DNA from: Flexivirga caeni
GTDB lineage: Bacteria; Actinomycetota; Actinomycetes; Actinomycetales; Dermatophilaceae
DNA length: 55,158 nt
Reading direction: 5' to 3'
Assembly (NCBI RefSeq): GCF_003724155.1
Contig: NZ_RJJQ01000024.1
Coordinates: forward strand, 1 to 55,158
This document shows, in pieces, positions 19,805 to 28,641 of the stretch (position 1 is its first letter; every line of letters begins with the position of its first letter). Made by a program: the position numbers and the translations under genes. The notes under the pieces are model-generated. The model saw only the letters and a program-made list of their open reading frames with translations. It made no database searches and had not been told where the DNA came from.

Positions 19805-20664
19805 AACCGGCACGCCGCGATCTCGGTGACCAGGATCGCGCGCGCACCGATCTCGTAGAGCTGGTCCATGACGGTGTTGGTCGACCCGCGCGGCACCATC
19901 GAACGCACCGCGACATATCCCTCGCGGTGCAGCGGCGAGACGGTCGGCGACTCGAGGCCGGGCGTCAGCGCGCACGCCCGCTCGACCAGTTCGACCCGGA
20001 TGTCGTAGTCCATCATCACGTAGCGGTGCGCTGTCTGGACGCCCTGCAGCCGCCGGACGAGTATGTCGACCGTCGGGCTCGGCTCGGTTCGCTCCTGCGG
20101 GCGGATCAGCACCGCCTCACTGTGCAGGATCGGCTCCCCGAAGACCGCCAGTCCGGCATTGCGCAGGGTGGTCCCGGTCTCGACGACGTCCGCGATGACG
20201 TCAGCGACGCCAAGCGTCACCGCGGTTTCGACCGCACCGTCCAGGCGGACCACGGTCGCCTCGAAACCCTTGTCCGCCAAGTCTTTCCGGACCAACCCGG
20301 GGAAGCTCGTCGCGATCCGCTTGCCGCCCAGTTCGTTCGTCGAGGTGACGTCTCCCGGGCGCGCCGCGTAGCGGAAGGTCGACGCGCCGAAGCCGAGCTG
20401 CATGACCTCGCACGCCGGTGCACCCGAGTCGAGCAGCAGATCGCGGCCGGTGATGCCCACGTCGAGGTGACCGCGGCCGACATACACGGCGATGTCGCGC
20501 GGTCGCAGATAGAAGAGCTCGACCTGCTGCTCGGCGTCGACGACCACGAGCTCCTTGGCCTCCCGGCGGACCCGGTAGCCGGCCTCGCGCATGATCTGCG
20601 CGCTGGCGTCGGCCAGGGCGCCCTTGTTGGGCATGGCGACGCGCAGCCGCTCAGAGGTGGGCAT
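19801..20664 (-). CDS. hisG: ATP phosphoribosyltransferase (long form)
   Basis: HisG catalyses the first, feedback-inhibited step of histidine synthesis, joining ATP and PRPP. The 287-residue protein is the long form with a C-terminal regulatory ACT-like domain, as in mycobacteria. It begins [14 protein letters not shown], has the PRPP loop [16 protein letters not shown], and the C-terminal part includes [21 protein letters not shown]. The start ATG at 20664 overlaps hisE by 14 bases. Being long-form, it does not need HisZ. Confidence 0.96.
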   Translation of the reverse strand: MPTSERLRVAMPNKGALADASAQIMREAGYRVRREAKELVVVDAEQQVELFYLRPRDIAVYVGRGHLDVGITGRDLLLDSGAPACEVMQLGFGASTFRYAARPGDVTSTNELGGKRIATSFPGLVRKDLADKGFEATVVRLDGAVETAVTLGVADVIADVVETGTTLRNAGLAVFGEPILHSEAVLIRPQERTEPSPTVDILVRRLQGVQTAHRYVMMDYDIRVELVERACALTPGLESPTVSPLHREGYVAVRSMVPRGSTNTVMDQLYEIGARAILVTEIAACRL

Positions 20665-20914
20665 AGACGTCCTCCAGGGTGATGTCCTGGGCAACCATCA
20701 GCACCTGCAGGTGGTAGAGCAACTGGCTGATCTCCTCGGCCGCGCGCTGCGTGCCCTCATGCTCGGCCGCCATCCACACCTCGGCGGCCTCCTCGACGAT
20801 CTTCTTGCCGATGAAATGCACCCCGGCGTCGAGTTCGCGCACGGTGCCGGAATCGGCCGGCCGGTCCTGGGCTTTGGCAGTCAGCTCCGCGAAAAGCTGC
20901 TCGAACGTCTTCAC
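20651..20914 (-). CDS. hisE: Phosphoribosyl-ATP pyrophosphatase
   Basis: HisE hydrolyses phosphoribosyl-ATP to phosphoribosyl-AMP, step two of histidine synthesis. The 87-residue all-helical protein (MazG-like fold) begins [12 protein letters not shown] and has the metal-binding helix [16 protein letters not shown] followed by [17 protein letters not shown] at 20914 gives the usual N-terminus; a TTG at 20923 is an alternative, and neither has a visible ribosome site. It follows the methyltransferase by 11 bases and overlaps hisG. Confidence 0.95.
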   Translation of the reverse strand: MKTFEQLFAELTAKAQDRPADSGTVRELDAGVHFIGKKIVEEAAEVWMAAEHEGTQRAAEEISQLLYHLQVLMVAQDITLEDVYAHL

Positions 20915-20925
20915 GTCGGTCAAGG

Positions 20926-21831
20926 CTAGTTGCTGCCGGCCCGCGTCCGGCGACCCGGACCACTCCCCGAACGCCGCGCAGCGCCCGTGACCGCGTGCAG
21001 CAGATGCGCGCCGGCTCCGGCTGCAGGGCGCCGCACCCCGAAGTAGCGCTCGATCCAGTCGGCGGTCGCCAGGTCCTCGACCGCCGCGAAGCCGCGATCG
21101 GCGAGCAGGCAGCGCATCTCCTCCGGTGTGTATGACGACAGCCACGGCTCGCCGAGAGCAGCCACTCGGCTGGCGCGCGCGGCTCGGACCTGCGCGACGC
21201 GCCCGCTGAGGTCCTCGGTCGGTTCGGGGTAGTCGAAGACGAGATCCACCGGAGCCGTCGCAAGTCCGGACAGTTCGGAGACAGTCGCCTCGATCGCGGG
21301 CCTCGTGAGATAGACGAGGACGCCGAGCCAGACGACGACCACCGGCCTGGCCGGGTCAAGGCCGGCCGACTGCAGCGCAGCGTGCACCGACTGCGTCTCG
21401 AAGTCGACGCCGACGTATGCGACGGGCAGCGTGGGAAAGATGCCTTCGCGCGTCAGATGCTCCCGTTTCCACGCGCCGGTCGCGGGATGGTCGACCTCGA
21501 AAACCCGCACCACGTCGTCGGATTCAGGACCGCCTCGGTATGCCGTGGTGTCCAGCCCCGCACCGAGCACCACGACCTGGACCGGATCGCCGGCACGTTC
21601 GGCCGCGCGGCGCACGACGTCACGCGCGAACTGGTGGCGCGACGCGATGAAGAAGCGCATCCCGCGCCGCTCGGGATGCCGCGCGACGTCCTGCTCGATG
21701 CGGCGCCGTGACCACCCGGTCATCGGCACCGCCATCGGATCGTCGAAAACGCTTGCTCGGTCGACGATCTGGTGTGCTGCCCGATGCATGGCAGCCGACC
21801 AGGCCGTGCGGCTCGGCTTACCCGGAATCAT
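20926..21831 (-). CDS. Class I SAM-dependent methyltransferase (LCMT/TIGR00027-like)
   Basis: This 301-residue protein belongs to the leucine-carboxyl-methyltransferase-like group common in actinobacteria. It has the SAM-binding motif [16 protein letters not shown], a [14 protein letters not shown] segment and [17 protein letters not shown]. The N-terminal [24 protein letters not shown] pattern is typical. The acceptor is unknown. It lies nine bases after the ribH stop and before hisE, so it is probably co-transcribed with the riboflavin genes; a functional link is not evident. The C-terminal 25 residues are Arg/Gly-rich and unstructured. Confidence 0.85.
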   Translation of the reverse strand: MIPGKPSRTAWSAAMHRAAHQIVDRASVFDDPMAVPMTGWSRRRIEQDVARHPERRGMRFFIASRHQFARDVVRRAAERAGDPVQVVVLGAGLDTTAYRGGPESDDVVRVFEVDHPATGAWKREHLTREGIFPTLPVAYVGVDFETQSVHAALQSAGLDPARPVVVVWLGVLVYLTRPAIEATVSELSGLATAPVDLVFDYPEPTEDLSGRVAQVRAARASRVAALGEPWLSSYTPEEMRCLLADRGFAAVEDLATADWIERYFGVRRPAAGAGAHLLHAVTGAARRSGSGPGRRTRAGSN

Positions 21832-21840
21832 CGCCGCAGG

Positions 21841-22329
21841 TTAACCTTCGCCGCTGGACGGCGCCTCAGTCCCGGCGAGCGTCACCGCGGTGGCAACAGC
21901 AGCTGTCGCCGCCTCAAACCCCTTGTCCTCGGCCGATCCCGGCAGCCCGGCGCGGTCGAGCGCCTGCGCATCGTCGTCGCACGTCAGCACCCCGAAGCCG
22001 ACCGGCGTGCCGGTGCGCACCGAGACCTCAGTCAGTCCCGTGGTGGCCGCCGCACACACATAGTCGAAATGCGGTGTGCCACCGCGGATCACGACGCCGA
22101 GCGCGACGAGGGCGTCATACGACGGGGCGAGGCGGGCGCACGCGACCGACAGCTCGAACGTGCCGGGCACCCGGATCAGCGGCGCCCCCTCGATCCCGCA
22201 CGCCGTCAGTCCGCGCTGCGCACCATCGACCAGGCCGTTCATGACCTGCTCGTGCCACGACGCGGCGACGATCGCCACCCGCAGCCCTGACCCATCCGCC
22301 ACCGTCACCGGTGCTCCCTCTCCGCTCAC
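21841..22329 (-). CDS. ribH: 6,7-Dimethyl-8-ribityllumazine synthase
   Basis: RibH condenses ArPP with dihydroxybutanone phosphate to give lumazine, the penultimate step to riboflavin, in an icosahedral or pentameric assembly. The 162-residue protein has [16 protein letters not shown], the substrate motif RVPGTFELS, and [14 protein letters not shown] with the catalytic histidine. GTG at 22329 is preceded by AAGGAGG eight bases upstream. The frame is open upstream through tandem repeats to 22509, but this GTG fits the family length. The GTG overlaps the stop of the small bridging ORF as GTGA. Confidence 0.95.
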   Translation of the reverse strand: MSGEGAPVTVADGSGLRVAIVAASWHEQVMNGLVDGAQRGLTACGIEGAPLIRVPGTFELSVACARLAPSYDALVALGVVIRGGTPHFDYVCAAATTGLTEVSVRTGTPVGFGVLTCDDDAQALDRAGLPGSAEDKGFEAATAAVATAVTLAGTEAPSSGEG

Positions 22330-22460
22330 GACGGCCCCCTCCTTCGTCGGGTTCCGTCGTTCGCCCCGTGTTCTTTGGTCGCTCCGCTCACGACGGGTCC
22401 TTCCTTCGTCGGGTTCCGTCGTTCGCCCCCGTGTTCTTTGGTCGCTCCGCTCATGCCGGG
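22321..22460. repeat. Tandem duplication of the ribBA/ribH junction (62 and 63 bp units)
   Basis: The string TCCGCTCA recurs at 22321, 22383 and 22446. The units between (22321-22382 and 22383-22445) are nearly identical and differ by one base in length. Each unit, read on the minus strand, carries a Shine-Dalgarno-like AAGGAGG or AAGGAAGG and a start-like GTGAGCGGA or ATGAGCGGA. The repeat thus copies the translation start region of ribH, and the ribBA stop lies inside its third, partial copy. Confidence 0.9.
22326..22454 (-). CDS. 42-codon bridging ORF between ribBA and ribH
   Basis: Reading from ATG at 22454, this frame encodes 42 residues ([20 protein letters not shown], then a second imperfect copy) and stops with TGA at 22326-22328. 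Its ATG overlaps the ribBA stop as ATGA, and its stop overlaps the ribH GTG as GTGA. The peptide is basic and low in complexity, and it is probably a by-product of the tandem duplication. Translation through it would keep ribosomes moving from ribBA into ribH. There is no evidence of its own function. Confidence 0.45.
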   Translation of the reverse strand: MSGATKEHGGERRNPTKEGPVVSGATKEHGANDGTRRRRGPS

Positions 22461-23689
22461 TCCTTCCTACTCGTGGAATAGGCCACCGATGGACTCGCTC
22501 CCGCGTCACCCAGCCGGTGGCCCAGCCGGTCCCGTTTGGTGTCGAGATAGCGACTGTTGTTGACCGTGCGACCGGTGAGCAGCGGCACCCGCTCGACCGT
22601 CAATCCCAGCGCCGCCAGCTGCGTCTCCTTCTGCGGGTTGTTCGTCAGCAGCCGCAACGACGTGACACCGAGATCGCGCAGGATCGCTGCAGCCGCACCG
22701 AACTCGCGGTCGTCGACCGGCAGCCCGAGCTCGGTCTGCGCGTCCACGGTGTCGAGTCCGGCGTCCTGCAACTCGTAGGCGCGCAGCTTGTCGAGCAACC
22801 CCACCCCACGCCCCTCGTGCCCGCGCAGATAGATCAGCACGCCACCCTCGGCGCCGATCAGGCGCAGCGACTCGGCGAGCTGCGGCCCGCAGTCGCACCG
22901 CGCGGAGCCGAATGCGTCGCCCGTCAGGCACTCCGAATGCACCCGCACCACAGGCGATTCCGTCGGTATGCCGTGCTGCGACACGAGCGCGACGTGATCG
23001 TGACCGGTCAGCAGGTCGTGGTAGCCGAACATCGTGAAGGTGCCGTTCGGTGTCGGCAGCTTCGTCCGCGCCTGGCAGACCACCCGGTCGTGACGCCTGC
23101 GCCATACGACCAGGTCCTCGATCGTGATCACCGCCAGCCGCTCGCGCGCAGCGAGCAACTCCGCGTCGCGCAGCCGCATCATCGACCCGTCGTCATGGAC
23201 CAGTTCGACGATCGCACCCACCGGCGCGCAACCCGCCAGCCGCGCCAGATCCACCGCGGCCTCCGTGTGTCCGGCGCGCTCCAGCACCCCGCCGTCGCGC
23301 GCACGCAGCGGGAAGACATGGCCTGGACGGGTGAAGTCGACCACCTCCGACGCCGGGTCGGCCAGCGCCGCAAGCGTTTTCGCACGTTCGGCAGCGCTGA
23401 TGCCGGTCGTCAGGCCCGTTGCGTCGACCGAGACCGTGTATGCCGTCCCCTTCGGGTCCTGGTTGTCGCGCACCATCGGCGGCAGGTCGAGCCGGTCCGC
23501 GATCGCGTGCGTGATCGGTGCGCAGATGACGCCTGACCCGTGCCGCACGGCCCAGCCGACCCAGCGTGCATCGGCGTGCTGCGCCGCCATCACGAGGTCG
23601 ACCTCGTTCTCCCGGTCGGCGTCGTCGGCGACGAGCACCGGTCTGCCGGCTGCGATTTCGGCGAGTGCGGTCTCGATGGTGTCGGTCAT
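22451..23689 (-). CDS. ribBA: Bifunctional DHBP synthase / GTP cyclohydrolase II
   Basis: This enzyme makes both riboflavin precursors: dihydroxybutanone phosphate from ribulose 5-phosphate (N-terminal half) and the pyrimidine precursor from GTP (C-terminal half). The 412-residue protein shows [14 protein letters not shown] for DHBP synthase. The cyclohydrolase zinc site is [18 protein letters not shown], followed by [16 protein letters not shown] and TNNPQK. The acidic loop reads RENEVD (residues 26-31), where RENEGD is usual, so the glycine is replaced by valine. ATG at 23689 overlaps the ribM stop (ATGA). Confidence 0.96.
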   Translation of the reverse strand: MTDTIETALAEIAAGRPVLVADDADRENEVDLVMAAQHADARWVGWAVRHGSGVICAPITHAIADRLDLPPMVRDNQDPKGTAYTVSVDATGLTTGISAAERAKTLAALADPASEVVDFTRPGHVFPLRARDGGVLERAGHTEAAVDLARLAGCAPVGAIVELVHDDGSMMRLRDAELLAARERLAVITIEDLVVWRRRHDRVVCQARTKLPTPNGTFTMFGYHDLLTGHDHVALVSQHGIPTESPVVRVHSECLTGDAFGSARCDCGPQLAESLRLIGAEGGVLIYLRGHEGRGVGLLDKLRAYELQDAGLDTVDAQTELGLPVDDREFGAAAAILRDLGVTSLRLLTNNPQKETQLAALGLTVERVPLLTGRTVNNSRYLDTKRDRLGHRLGDAGASPSVAYSTSRKDPA

Positions 23690-24393
23690 GTCGCTACCGC
23701 CTTGGTCGGAGTAGGTGCGGTGCTCTCGGACGACTGGCGGGTGATGCGCAACCAGACGAAGAAGCCCCAGATCACGAAGCATGCGTAGACGGCATACAGG
23801 ACGGCTGACGGGTAGTGCTTGAAGTAGATGAGTTCCGGCACGCCCACCAGGTCGACGGCGATCCACGCCAGCCAGAAGTCGGTCCAGCCACGCGCCATCG
23901 CGTAGGTGGCGACGATGGACCCGACGAAGATCCAGGCATCGGCCCAGAAGTACCAACCCGGAGGCGACCAGCCGACGCCGATGAGACGCGACAACCACTG
24001 GCACACCAAGACACCGACAATCCAGAACCCCACATAACCGAGCCGCTCCGCGCCGGTCGCCCACCGTGGTTGCACTGCCGGGGTGTCCTGACCGGCGCTG
24101 TTCCGGGTGCGCAACCAGGCCCACCACCCGTAGACAGAGGTAATGATGAAGAAGACCTGACGGCCGGCCTGGCCGTACATGACGTGATCGCCGCCATTGG
24201 TCGCACCGAATCCGAAGAAGACGACGAACAGCAGAGCATTGCCCACGATGCCGATTGGCCACGCCCAGACCTTGCGCCGCATGCCGCCGATCGCAGAGCC
24301 GAGTCCGAAGAGATTGCCGATAATCTCGGTCCAGAGGACTTCCTCATTCCCGATGCGCTGTGACGCCTGCGCCATCCACTCGAACCAGTTCAC
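23686..24393 (-). CDS. ribM: PnuC-family transporter, probably riboflavin uptake protein RibM
   Basis: This 235-residue protein has about seven membrane segments and PnuC-family signatures: EIIGNLFGLGSAIGGMRRKVWAWPIGIVGN split by a short loop, YGWWAWL, and AWIAVDLVGVPELIYFK near the end. PnuC proteins carry nicotinamide riboside, but the PnuC-like RibM proteins of Corynebacterium and Streptomyces import riboflavin and sit in FMN-riboswitch operons. The position between riboflavin synthase and ribBA, with GTGA and ATGA overlaps on both sides, supports RibM by inference. The start is GTG at 24393. Confidence 0.85.
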   Translation of the reverse strand: MNWFEWMAQASQRIGNEEVLWTEIIGNLFGLGSAIGGMRRKVWAWPIGIVGNALLFVVFFGFGATNGGDHVMYGQAGRQVFFIITSVYGWWAWLRTRNSAGQDTPAVQPRWATGAERLGYVGFWIVGVLVCQWLSRLIGVGWSPPGWYFWADAWIFVGSIVATYAMARGWTDFWLAWIAVDLVGVPELIYFKHYPSAVLYAVYACFVIWGFFVWLRITRQSSESTAPTPTKAVAT

Positions 24394-24992
24394 CGCTGCC
24401 CTCCCTGCACACCGAGCATGCGCTCCACGTACTTGGCCAGGACGTCCACCTCGATGTTCACCGGGTCCCCGACGGCTCGCTCGCCGAAGGTCGTCAGCGC
24501 CAGCGTCGTCGGGATCAGGCACACCGTGAAGCTGTCGTCGCGCACGCCCGCCACGGTCAGCGAAACCCCGTCGAGCGCGACCGACCCCTTCTCCGCGACG
24601 TATGACGCGAGCCGCTCCGGCAGCGACAGCCGCAGCTCGGTCCAGTGCTCGTGCTCGGTGCGGTCCTGCACCTCGACGACGCCGTCGACGTGTCCCTGCA
24701 CGATGTGACCGTCCAGCCGCCCGTCAGCCCGGACCGCGCGTTCGAGGTTGACGTGTCCTCCGGGAACGAGTGCGCCCAGGCTGCTGCGGTCGAGAGTCTC
24801 GGCCATCACGTCGACGGTGAATTCTTCGGCGTCGTGGCCGACCACGGTCAGGCAGACACCGTTGACCGCGATCGACGCACCGTGCTGGACGCCGTCGAGG
24901 ACGTGGTTTGCCTGCAGCGTCAGTTGAGCGGAATCCCCTTGGCGCACCAGGTCTTTCGCTGTGCCCAGCTCTTCGACAATGCCGGTGAACAT
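24390..24992 (-). CDS. ribE: Riboflavin synthase alpha chain
   Basis: This enzyme dismutates two lumazine molecules into riboflavin and a pyrimidine. The 200-residue protein has two similar barrel halves, each with a G-x-S-(I/L)-(A/T)-V-(N/D)-G-V-(C/S)-L-T-V pattern: GASIAVNGVCLTVV and GSVALDGVSLTVAG. It starts MFTGIVEELG, the family hallmark. GGAGGA lies six bases upstream of the ATG at 24992. The gene begins one base beyond the ribD stop. Naming of ribE versus ribC varies between species. Confidence 0.97.
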   Translation of the reverse strand: MFTGIVEELGTAKDLVRQGDSAQLTLQANHVLDGVQHGASIAVNGVCLTVVGHDAEEFTVDVMAETLDRSSLGALVPGGHVNLERAVRADGRLDGHIVQGHVDGVVEVQDRTEHEHWTELRLSLPERLASYVAEKGSVALDGVSLTVAGVRDDSFTVCLIPTTLALTTFGERAVGDPVNIEVDVLAKYVERMLGVQGGQR

Positions 24993-24993
24993 G

Positions 24994-26004
24994 TCACTTC
25001 CTCCGATAGGTGAGGCGTAGGTCGTCATCGATCCGCACCAGGTCGTGCAGGGTCCAGGTCGGGGCGTCCGCGAGCGTGCGCACGCCGAAGTCGGCGACTG
25101 CGGGGGCACCTGCGCCGAGCAGGAGCGGGGCGGCGTAGACGATCGCCTCGTCGATCACGCCGGCCCGCAGGAACGCGGCGGCCAGCATCGGCCCGCCTTC
25201 GAGCAGCACGGACCGGATGTCGCGGGCGTGCAACTCCCGGAGCACGACAGCGGGATCGTGAGTCCGCAGCTGCACAGTCGGGGCTGCGCCGTCCAGGACG
25301 TGTGCGGCTGCCGGAAGCTCGCGATCGCCGACGACCACCCGCAGTGGCTGCCAGCCGAGGGTCGCACCATCCGCCGTGCGTGCCGTGAGTCGCGGATCAT
25401 CGGCGAGCGCCGTGCCGGTGCCCACCACGATCGCGCCGACTCGCCGGCGCAACTCATGCACATCGGCCCGGGACCGCTCGTTGCTGATCCACTGGCTGGT
25501 GCCGTCGAGGGCAGCCGTCCGGCCGTCCAGGCTCATCGCGAATTTCCAGGTCACCCAAGGCCGTTCGTGCGTGACGGCAAAAGTCCAGGCGGGGTTGAGA
25601 GCTTCAGCCTCCGGAGCCAGCACTCCGCCATACACCTCGACTCCGCTGTCGCGAAGCAGTGCCGCTCCCCCGCGCGCCGCCGGGTTGGGGTCCCCCTGGC
25701 CGAAGACGACCCGGGCCACGCCTGCGGCTCGGAGCGCCTCGGTGCACGGGCCAGTCCGGCCCTGGTGCGCACACGGCTCCAGGGTGACGTATGCCGTGGC
25801 GCCCTTCGCCCGCTCACCCGCCTCAGCGAGCGCGATCACTTCGGCGTGCGGCGTGCCGGCACCGGCATGCCAGCCGCGACCGACGACGATGCCGTCGCGT
25901 TCGATGACGCAGCCGACCCGCGGGTTGGCATCGGCGATCGGGCCACGGACGGCGAGATCGAGGGCAGCACGCATCGGCTGCTCGAAAGCTGCGGGTGTTG
26001 GCAC
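24994..26004 (-). CDS. ribD: Bifunctional riboflavin deaminase/reductase
   Basis: RibD deaminates and then reduces the pyrimidine intermediate of riboflavin synthesis. The 336-residue protein has an N-terminal zinc deaminase domain (GTPHAEVIALAEAG, and PCAHQGRTGPCTEAL with two cysteines) and a C-terminal reductase domain (WVTWKFAMSLDGRTA, VLLEGGPMLAAAFL). GTG at 26004 is chosen because AAGGAG lies nine bases upstream; the frame is open ten codons further to 26034. It is the first gene after the FMN riboswitch. Confidence 0.96.
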   Translation of the reverse strand: MPTPAAFEQPMRAALDLAVRGPIADANPRVGCVIERDGIVVGRGWHAGAGTPHAEVIALAEAGERAKGATAYVTLEPCAHQGRTGPCTEALRAAGVARVVFGQGDPNPAARGGAALLRDSGVEVYGGVLAPEAEALNPAWTFAVTHERPWVTWKFAMSLDGRTAALDGTSQWISNERSRADVHELRRRVGAIVVGTGTALADDPRLTARTADGATLGWQPLRVVVGDRELPAAAHVLDGAAPTVQLRTHDPAVVLRELHARDIRSVLLEGGPMLAAAFLRAGVIDEAIVYAAPLLLGAGAPAVADFGVRTLADAPTWTLHDLVRIDDDLRLTYRRK

Positions 26005-26092
26005 CGCTCGCCACTCCTTCCGGTCCGGTCTCACCGGCTCCGGGGGTGACGGGCGATTGCGGAAGACACCGGCATCGGTGTCGTCGCCGCCT

Positions 26093-26116
26093 CAGACGTG
26101 CCCGAGGGCACGCCTG
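26093..26116 (-). promoter_or_regulatory. Strong hairpin just after the FMN aptamer (expression platform)
   Basis: CAGACGTGCCC and GGGCACGCCTG form an almost perfect 11-bp stem around a two-base centre, one base downstream of the aptamer's P1 strand. No T-run follows, so it may act as a GC-rich terminator or as a structural partner that switches when FMN binds. The ribD start lies about 90 bases further on. Confidence 0.5.
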
Positions 26117-26117
26117 A

Positions 26118-26241
26118 CGTGCTGCCTCCCATCCGGACTGTAACCGTCGGTCCTGGAGTTCCACCAGGTCAGCCGACTGCCGAAGCAGCCGGGTCGCGGA
26201 CTATCACCGCCGGCTCGGAATTTCACCGACCCCGGAGCACG
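26118..26241 (-). promoter_or_regulatory. FMN riboswitch (RFN element)
   Basis: On the minus strand the conserved RFN core is seen: GGGGTCGGTGAAATTCCGAG, then GGCGGTGATAGTCCGCGACC, a variable arm, TGGTGGAACTCCAGGACCGA, CGGTTACAGTCCGGATGG and GGAGGCAGCACG. The P1 stem pairs CGTGCT (5' end, 26236-26241) with AGCACG (26118-26123). FMN binding is known to lower expression of downstream riboflavin genes. It precedes ribD by about 110 bases and should control ribD-ribE-ribM-ribBA-ribH, and possibly the genes read on from them. Confidence 0.96.
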
Positions 26242-26327
26242 TTCGCAACCATTCTGACACAGCCGTCAAGCCCGCTCCCCGCCAGCATCACCCACCTGTC
26301 GGCCGACCGACGCTCCACCACACCCGA

Positions 26328-26390
26328 TCGAGCGGCACACATCTGCATTGACCGGCACACTTAATGGGCCCGTTTTTCTGTGCCGCTCGA
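26328..26390 (-). terminator. Inverted repeat between rpe and the riboflavin leader
   Basis: TCGAGCGGCACA-type arms (26379-26390 and 26328-26339, 12 bp perfect) enclose 39 bases. A second right arm, TGTGCCGG on the minus strand near 26352-26359, can also pair with the same left arm. The structure lies 20 bases after the rpe stop and before the FMN aptamer, so termination of rpe transcripts is the simplest reading. The short A-run after the left arm is unusual for a terminator. Confidence 0.45.
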
Positions 26391-26410
26391 GACGGTTGTG
26401 TACCTCTCGA

Positions 26411-27073
26411 TCAGGAGGGGTGCGCGCAGGCAGTTGCGAGGTCGCGCAGCTGATCCACGGCCGCGGCCGCATCCTCGGCGCCGTACACCGCTGAGCCCGC
26501 GACGAATACGTCAGCACCGGCCTCCGCACATTGCTCGATCGTGGCAGCCGAGACTCCCCCGTCGACCTCGATGAGGATCTCGCCGCCGCGCCGCGCCACC
26601 GCTTCGCGCACCTGGCGCACCTTCGGCAGCTGATCGGCCATGAAGCTCTGCCCACCAAAGCCGGGCTCGACGGTCATCACCAGCACCATGTCGACGACGT
26701 CGAGCAGCTCCTCGTACGGCGCAAACGGCGTGCCGGGCTTGAGCGCCATACACGACCGGGCGCCGGCAGCCCGCAGATCCGCGGCGAGCTTGCGCGGATC
26801 GTGCGCCGCCTCGATGTGGAAGGTCACGCTGTGCGCGCCGGCCTCCGCATACGCCGGCGCCCACCGATCAGGGTCGTCGATCATCAGATGGCAGTCGAGC
26901 GGGATCGGCGTCACCCGCAGCAGTGCTTCGACGATCGGCAATCCGAGGGTGAGGTTGGGCACGAAATGGTTGTCCATGACATCCACGTGCGCCCAGTCGG
27001 CATTCGCGATGCGCTGCAGATCACGCTCCAGGTTGGCGAAATCGGCCGACAGGATGCTTGGTGCGATCAGCAC
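26411..27073 (-). CDS. rpe: Ribulose-phosphate 3-epimerase
   Basis: Rpe interconverts ribulose 5-phosphate and xylulose 5-phosphate in the pentose phosphate pathway, and so supplies the ribulose phosphate used by RibBA. The 220-residue TIM-barrel starts [16 protein letters not shown] and has the metal and catalytic segments [37 protein letters not shown] and [12 protein letters not shown] at 27073 follows GGAGGA closely. It lies 50 bases after rsmB. Confidence 0.97.
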   Translation of the reverse strand: MLIAPSILSADFANLERDLQRIANADWAHVDVMDNHFVPNLTLGLPIVEALLRVTPIPLDCHLMIDDPDRWAPAYAEAGAHSVTFHIEAAHDPRKLAADLRAAGARSCMALKPGTPFAPYEELLDVVDMVLVMTVEPGFGGQSFMADQLPKVRQVREAVARRGGEILIEVDGGVSAATIEQCAEAGADVFVAGSAVYGAEDAAAAVDQLRDLATACAHPS

Positions 27074-27123
27074 GCTTCCTCCAAAGCTCTCAGGTGGTGA
27101 ATGCCGTTGTGGTCGTGTGGTTT

Positions 27124-28641
27124 TCAGCTCGTCACAGTCTTGCGCAGCAGTGCGAAGAACATGGCGTCGGTGCCATGCACGTGCGGCCACAGCTGCACCG
27201 TCGGGCCGTCGCCGAGGTCGCTGATCTGCGAGCCGGACGCGTCCCGGAACAGTCCGCGCGCGTCCTCGACGGTCGCGTCGCCTCGCCCTTCGGTCACCGA
27301 GTCGACCACCGCCGTGGTCTCCGCGACGTGCGGGCTACAGGTCACATAGGCGACGACTCCACCCGGCTTGGCCGCATCCAGTGCCGAGGCCAGCAACTCG
27401 GCCTGGATCGCCGTCAGCTCGCCCACATCAGCGGGTGTGCGGCGCCATCGTGCCTCCGGACGGCGACGCAGCGCGCCGAGCCCGGTGCAGGGCGCGTCGA
27501 CGAGGATCCGGTCGTAGGTGTCCGGTTCCTCGGCACCCAGCTCGCGCCCGTCACCGGTGCCGATCATCACTTCGGCGCCCGCGTCGATTGCGGCACGCAT
27601 GGTGCGCCGGACCAGCTCGGTCCGGTGCTCGTTCACCTCGTTGACGAAGACCGTCACGTTCTGCTGAGAAGTCGAAAGTGCTGCCAGCAGAGCGGCTTTC
27701 CCGCCCGGCCCGGCGCACAGGTCGAGCCACTCCTGTGGGCCGTCGCCATCCCGGGGCGCCGCCGCAAGCGCGAGCGCCACCAGTTGCGAACCCTCGTCCT
27801 GCACCGCTGCGCGGGTCTGCCGCACTGCGGGTATGTCGGCGGGATCTCCGCCGGGCAGGACCGCCCCCACCGGTGACAGCTGTGACGCCTCGGCGCCCGC
27901 CTCGACCAGCTCGGCCACCGTCGCCAGCCCCGGCCGGGCGACCAGCGAGACCGCGGGCGCCGCGTTGTCGGCTTCCAGCAGCGCGACCAGAGCATCCTCG
28001 AGGTGCGCCTCGTCGGTGACGCCCCCCGAACGCAGCGAGCCCCGCAATGCGCGCACCACCCAGGCAGGGTGCGAGTGCTCGACCGCGAGCGCTTCGTCCC
28101 GTGGCCGGCCGGCGGTGACCTCGCGGATCCATTCCTCGCGGGTGCGCTCGGTGATCCGCCGCAGCACGGCGTTGACGAAACCCGAGGCACCCGTGCCGTT
28201 CACCTCGCGAGCGAGCGCGACCGTCTCGGACGCGGCGGCGTGCGGCGGCACCCGCATCCCGAGGATCTGGTGGGCGCCCAGCCGCAGTGTGTCCAGCACA
28301 GGCGGGTCGATCTGGCTGACCGGGCGACCGGAGGCGAACTCGATGATCGCGTCGTAGAGGCCGCGCATCCGGATCGCGCCATACGTCAGCTCGGTCGCGA
28401 ACGCCGCGTCCCGGCCGTGCAATCCGGCCGCCCGCAACACCTTCGGCAGTTCCAGGTTGGCGTAGGCGCCACCTGCCACCGCACGACTGACCTGCCAGGC
28501 GGCCTTGCGGGTCGGGTCACCTCCGCGGCGGCGATCCGCGGGTCGCACGGCCGTGCGGTTCTTGCCGCCGGCCCGGCGGGACTCCGGTCGCTGCCGGCCG
28601 CGCTCGTCGCGGTAGCCGCCGCGCTGCTGTTCATCGTTCAC
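27124..28641 (-). CDS. rsmB: 16S rRNA (cytosine-967-C5) methyltransferase
   Basis: RsmB methylates C967 of 16S rRNA. The 505-residue protein has a basic, disordered first 40 residues, a NusB-like RNA-binding domain, and a Rossmann methyltransferase domain. The latter has the SAM loop [10 protein letters not shown], the catalytic DAPCTGLG and a second cysteine in VTCSPH. GTG at 28641 overlaps the fmt stop (GTGA). The fmt-rsmB pairing is widespread in bacteria. The long arginine-rich N-terminus is larger than in enterobacteria but common in actinobacteria. Confidence 0.94.
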   Translation of the reverse strand: MNDEQQRGGYRDERGRQRPESRRAGGKNRTAVRPADRRRGGDPTRKAAWQVSRAVAGGAYANLELPKVLRAAGLHGRDAAFATELTYGAIRMRGLYDAIIEFASGRPVSQIDPPVLDTLRLGAHQILGMRVPPHAAASETVALAREVNGTGASGFVNAVLRRITERTREEWIREVTAGRPRDEALAVEHSHPAWVVRALRGSLRSGGVTDEAHLEDALVALLEADNAAPAVSLVARPGLATVAELVEAGAEASQLSPVGAVLPGGDPADIPAVRQTRAAVQDEGSQLVALALAAAPRDGDGPQEWLDLCAGPGGKAALLAALSTSQQNVTVFVNEVNEHRTELVRRTMRAAIDAGAEVMIGTGDGRELGAEEPDTYDRILVDAPCTGLGALRRRPEARWRRTPADVGELTAIQAELLASALDAAKPGGVVAYVTCSPHVAETTAVVDSVTEGRGDATVEDARGLFRDASGSQISDLGDGPTVQLWPHVHGTDAMFFALLRKTVTS

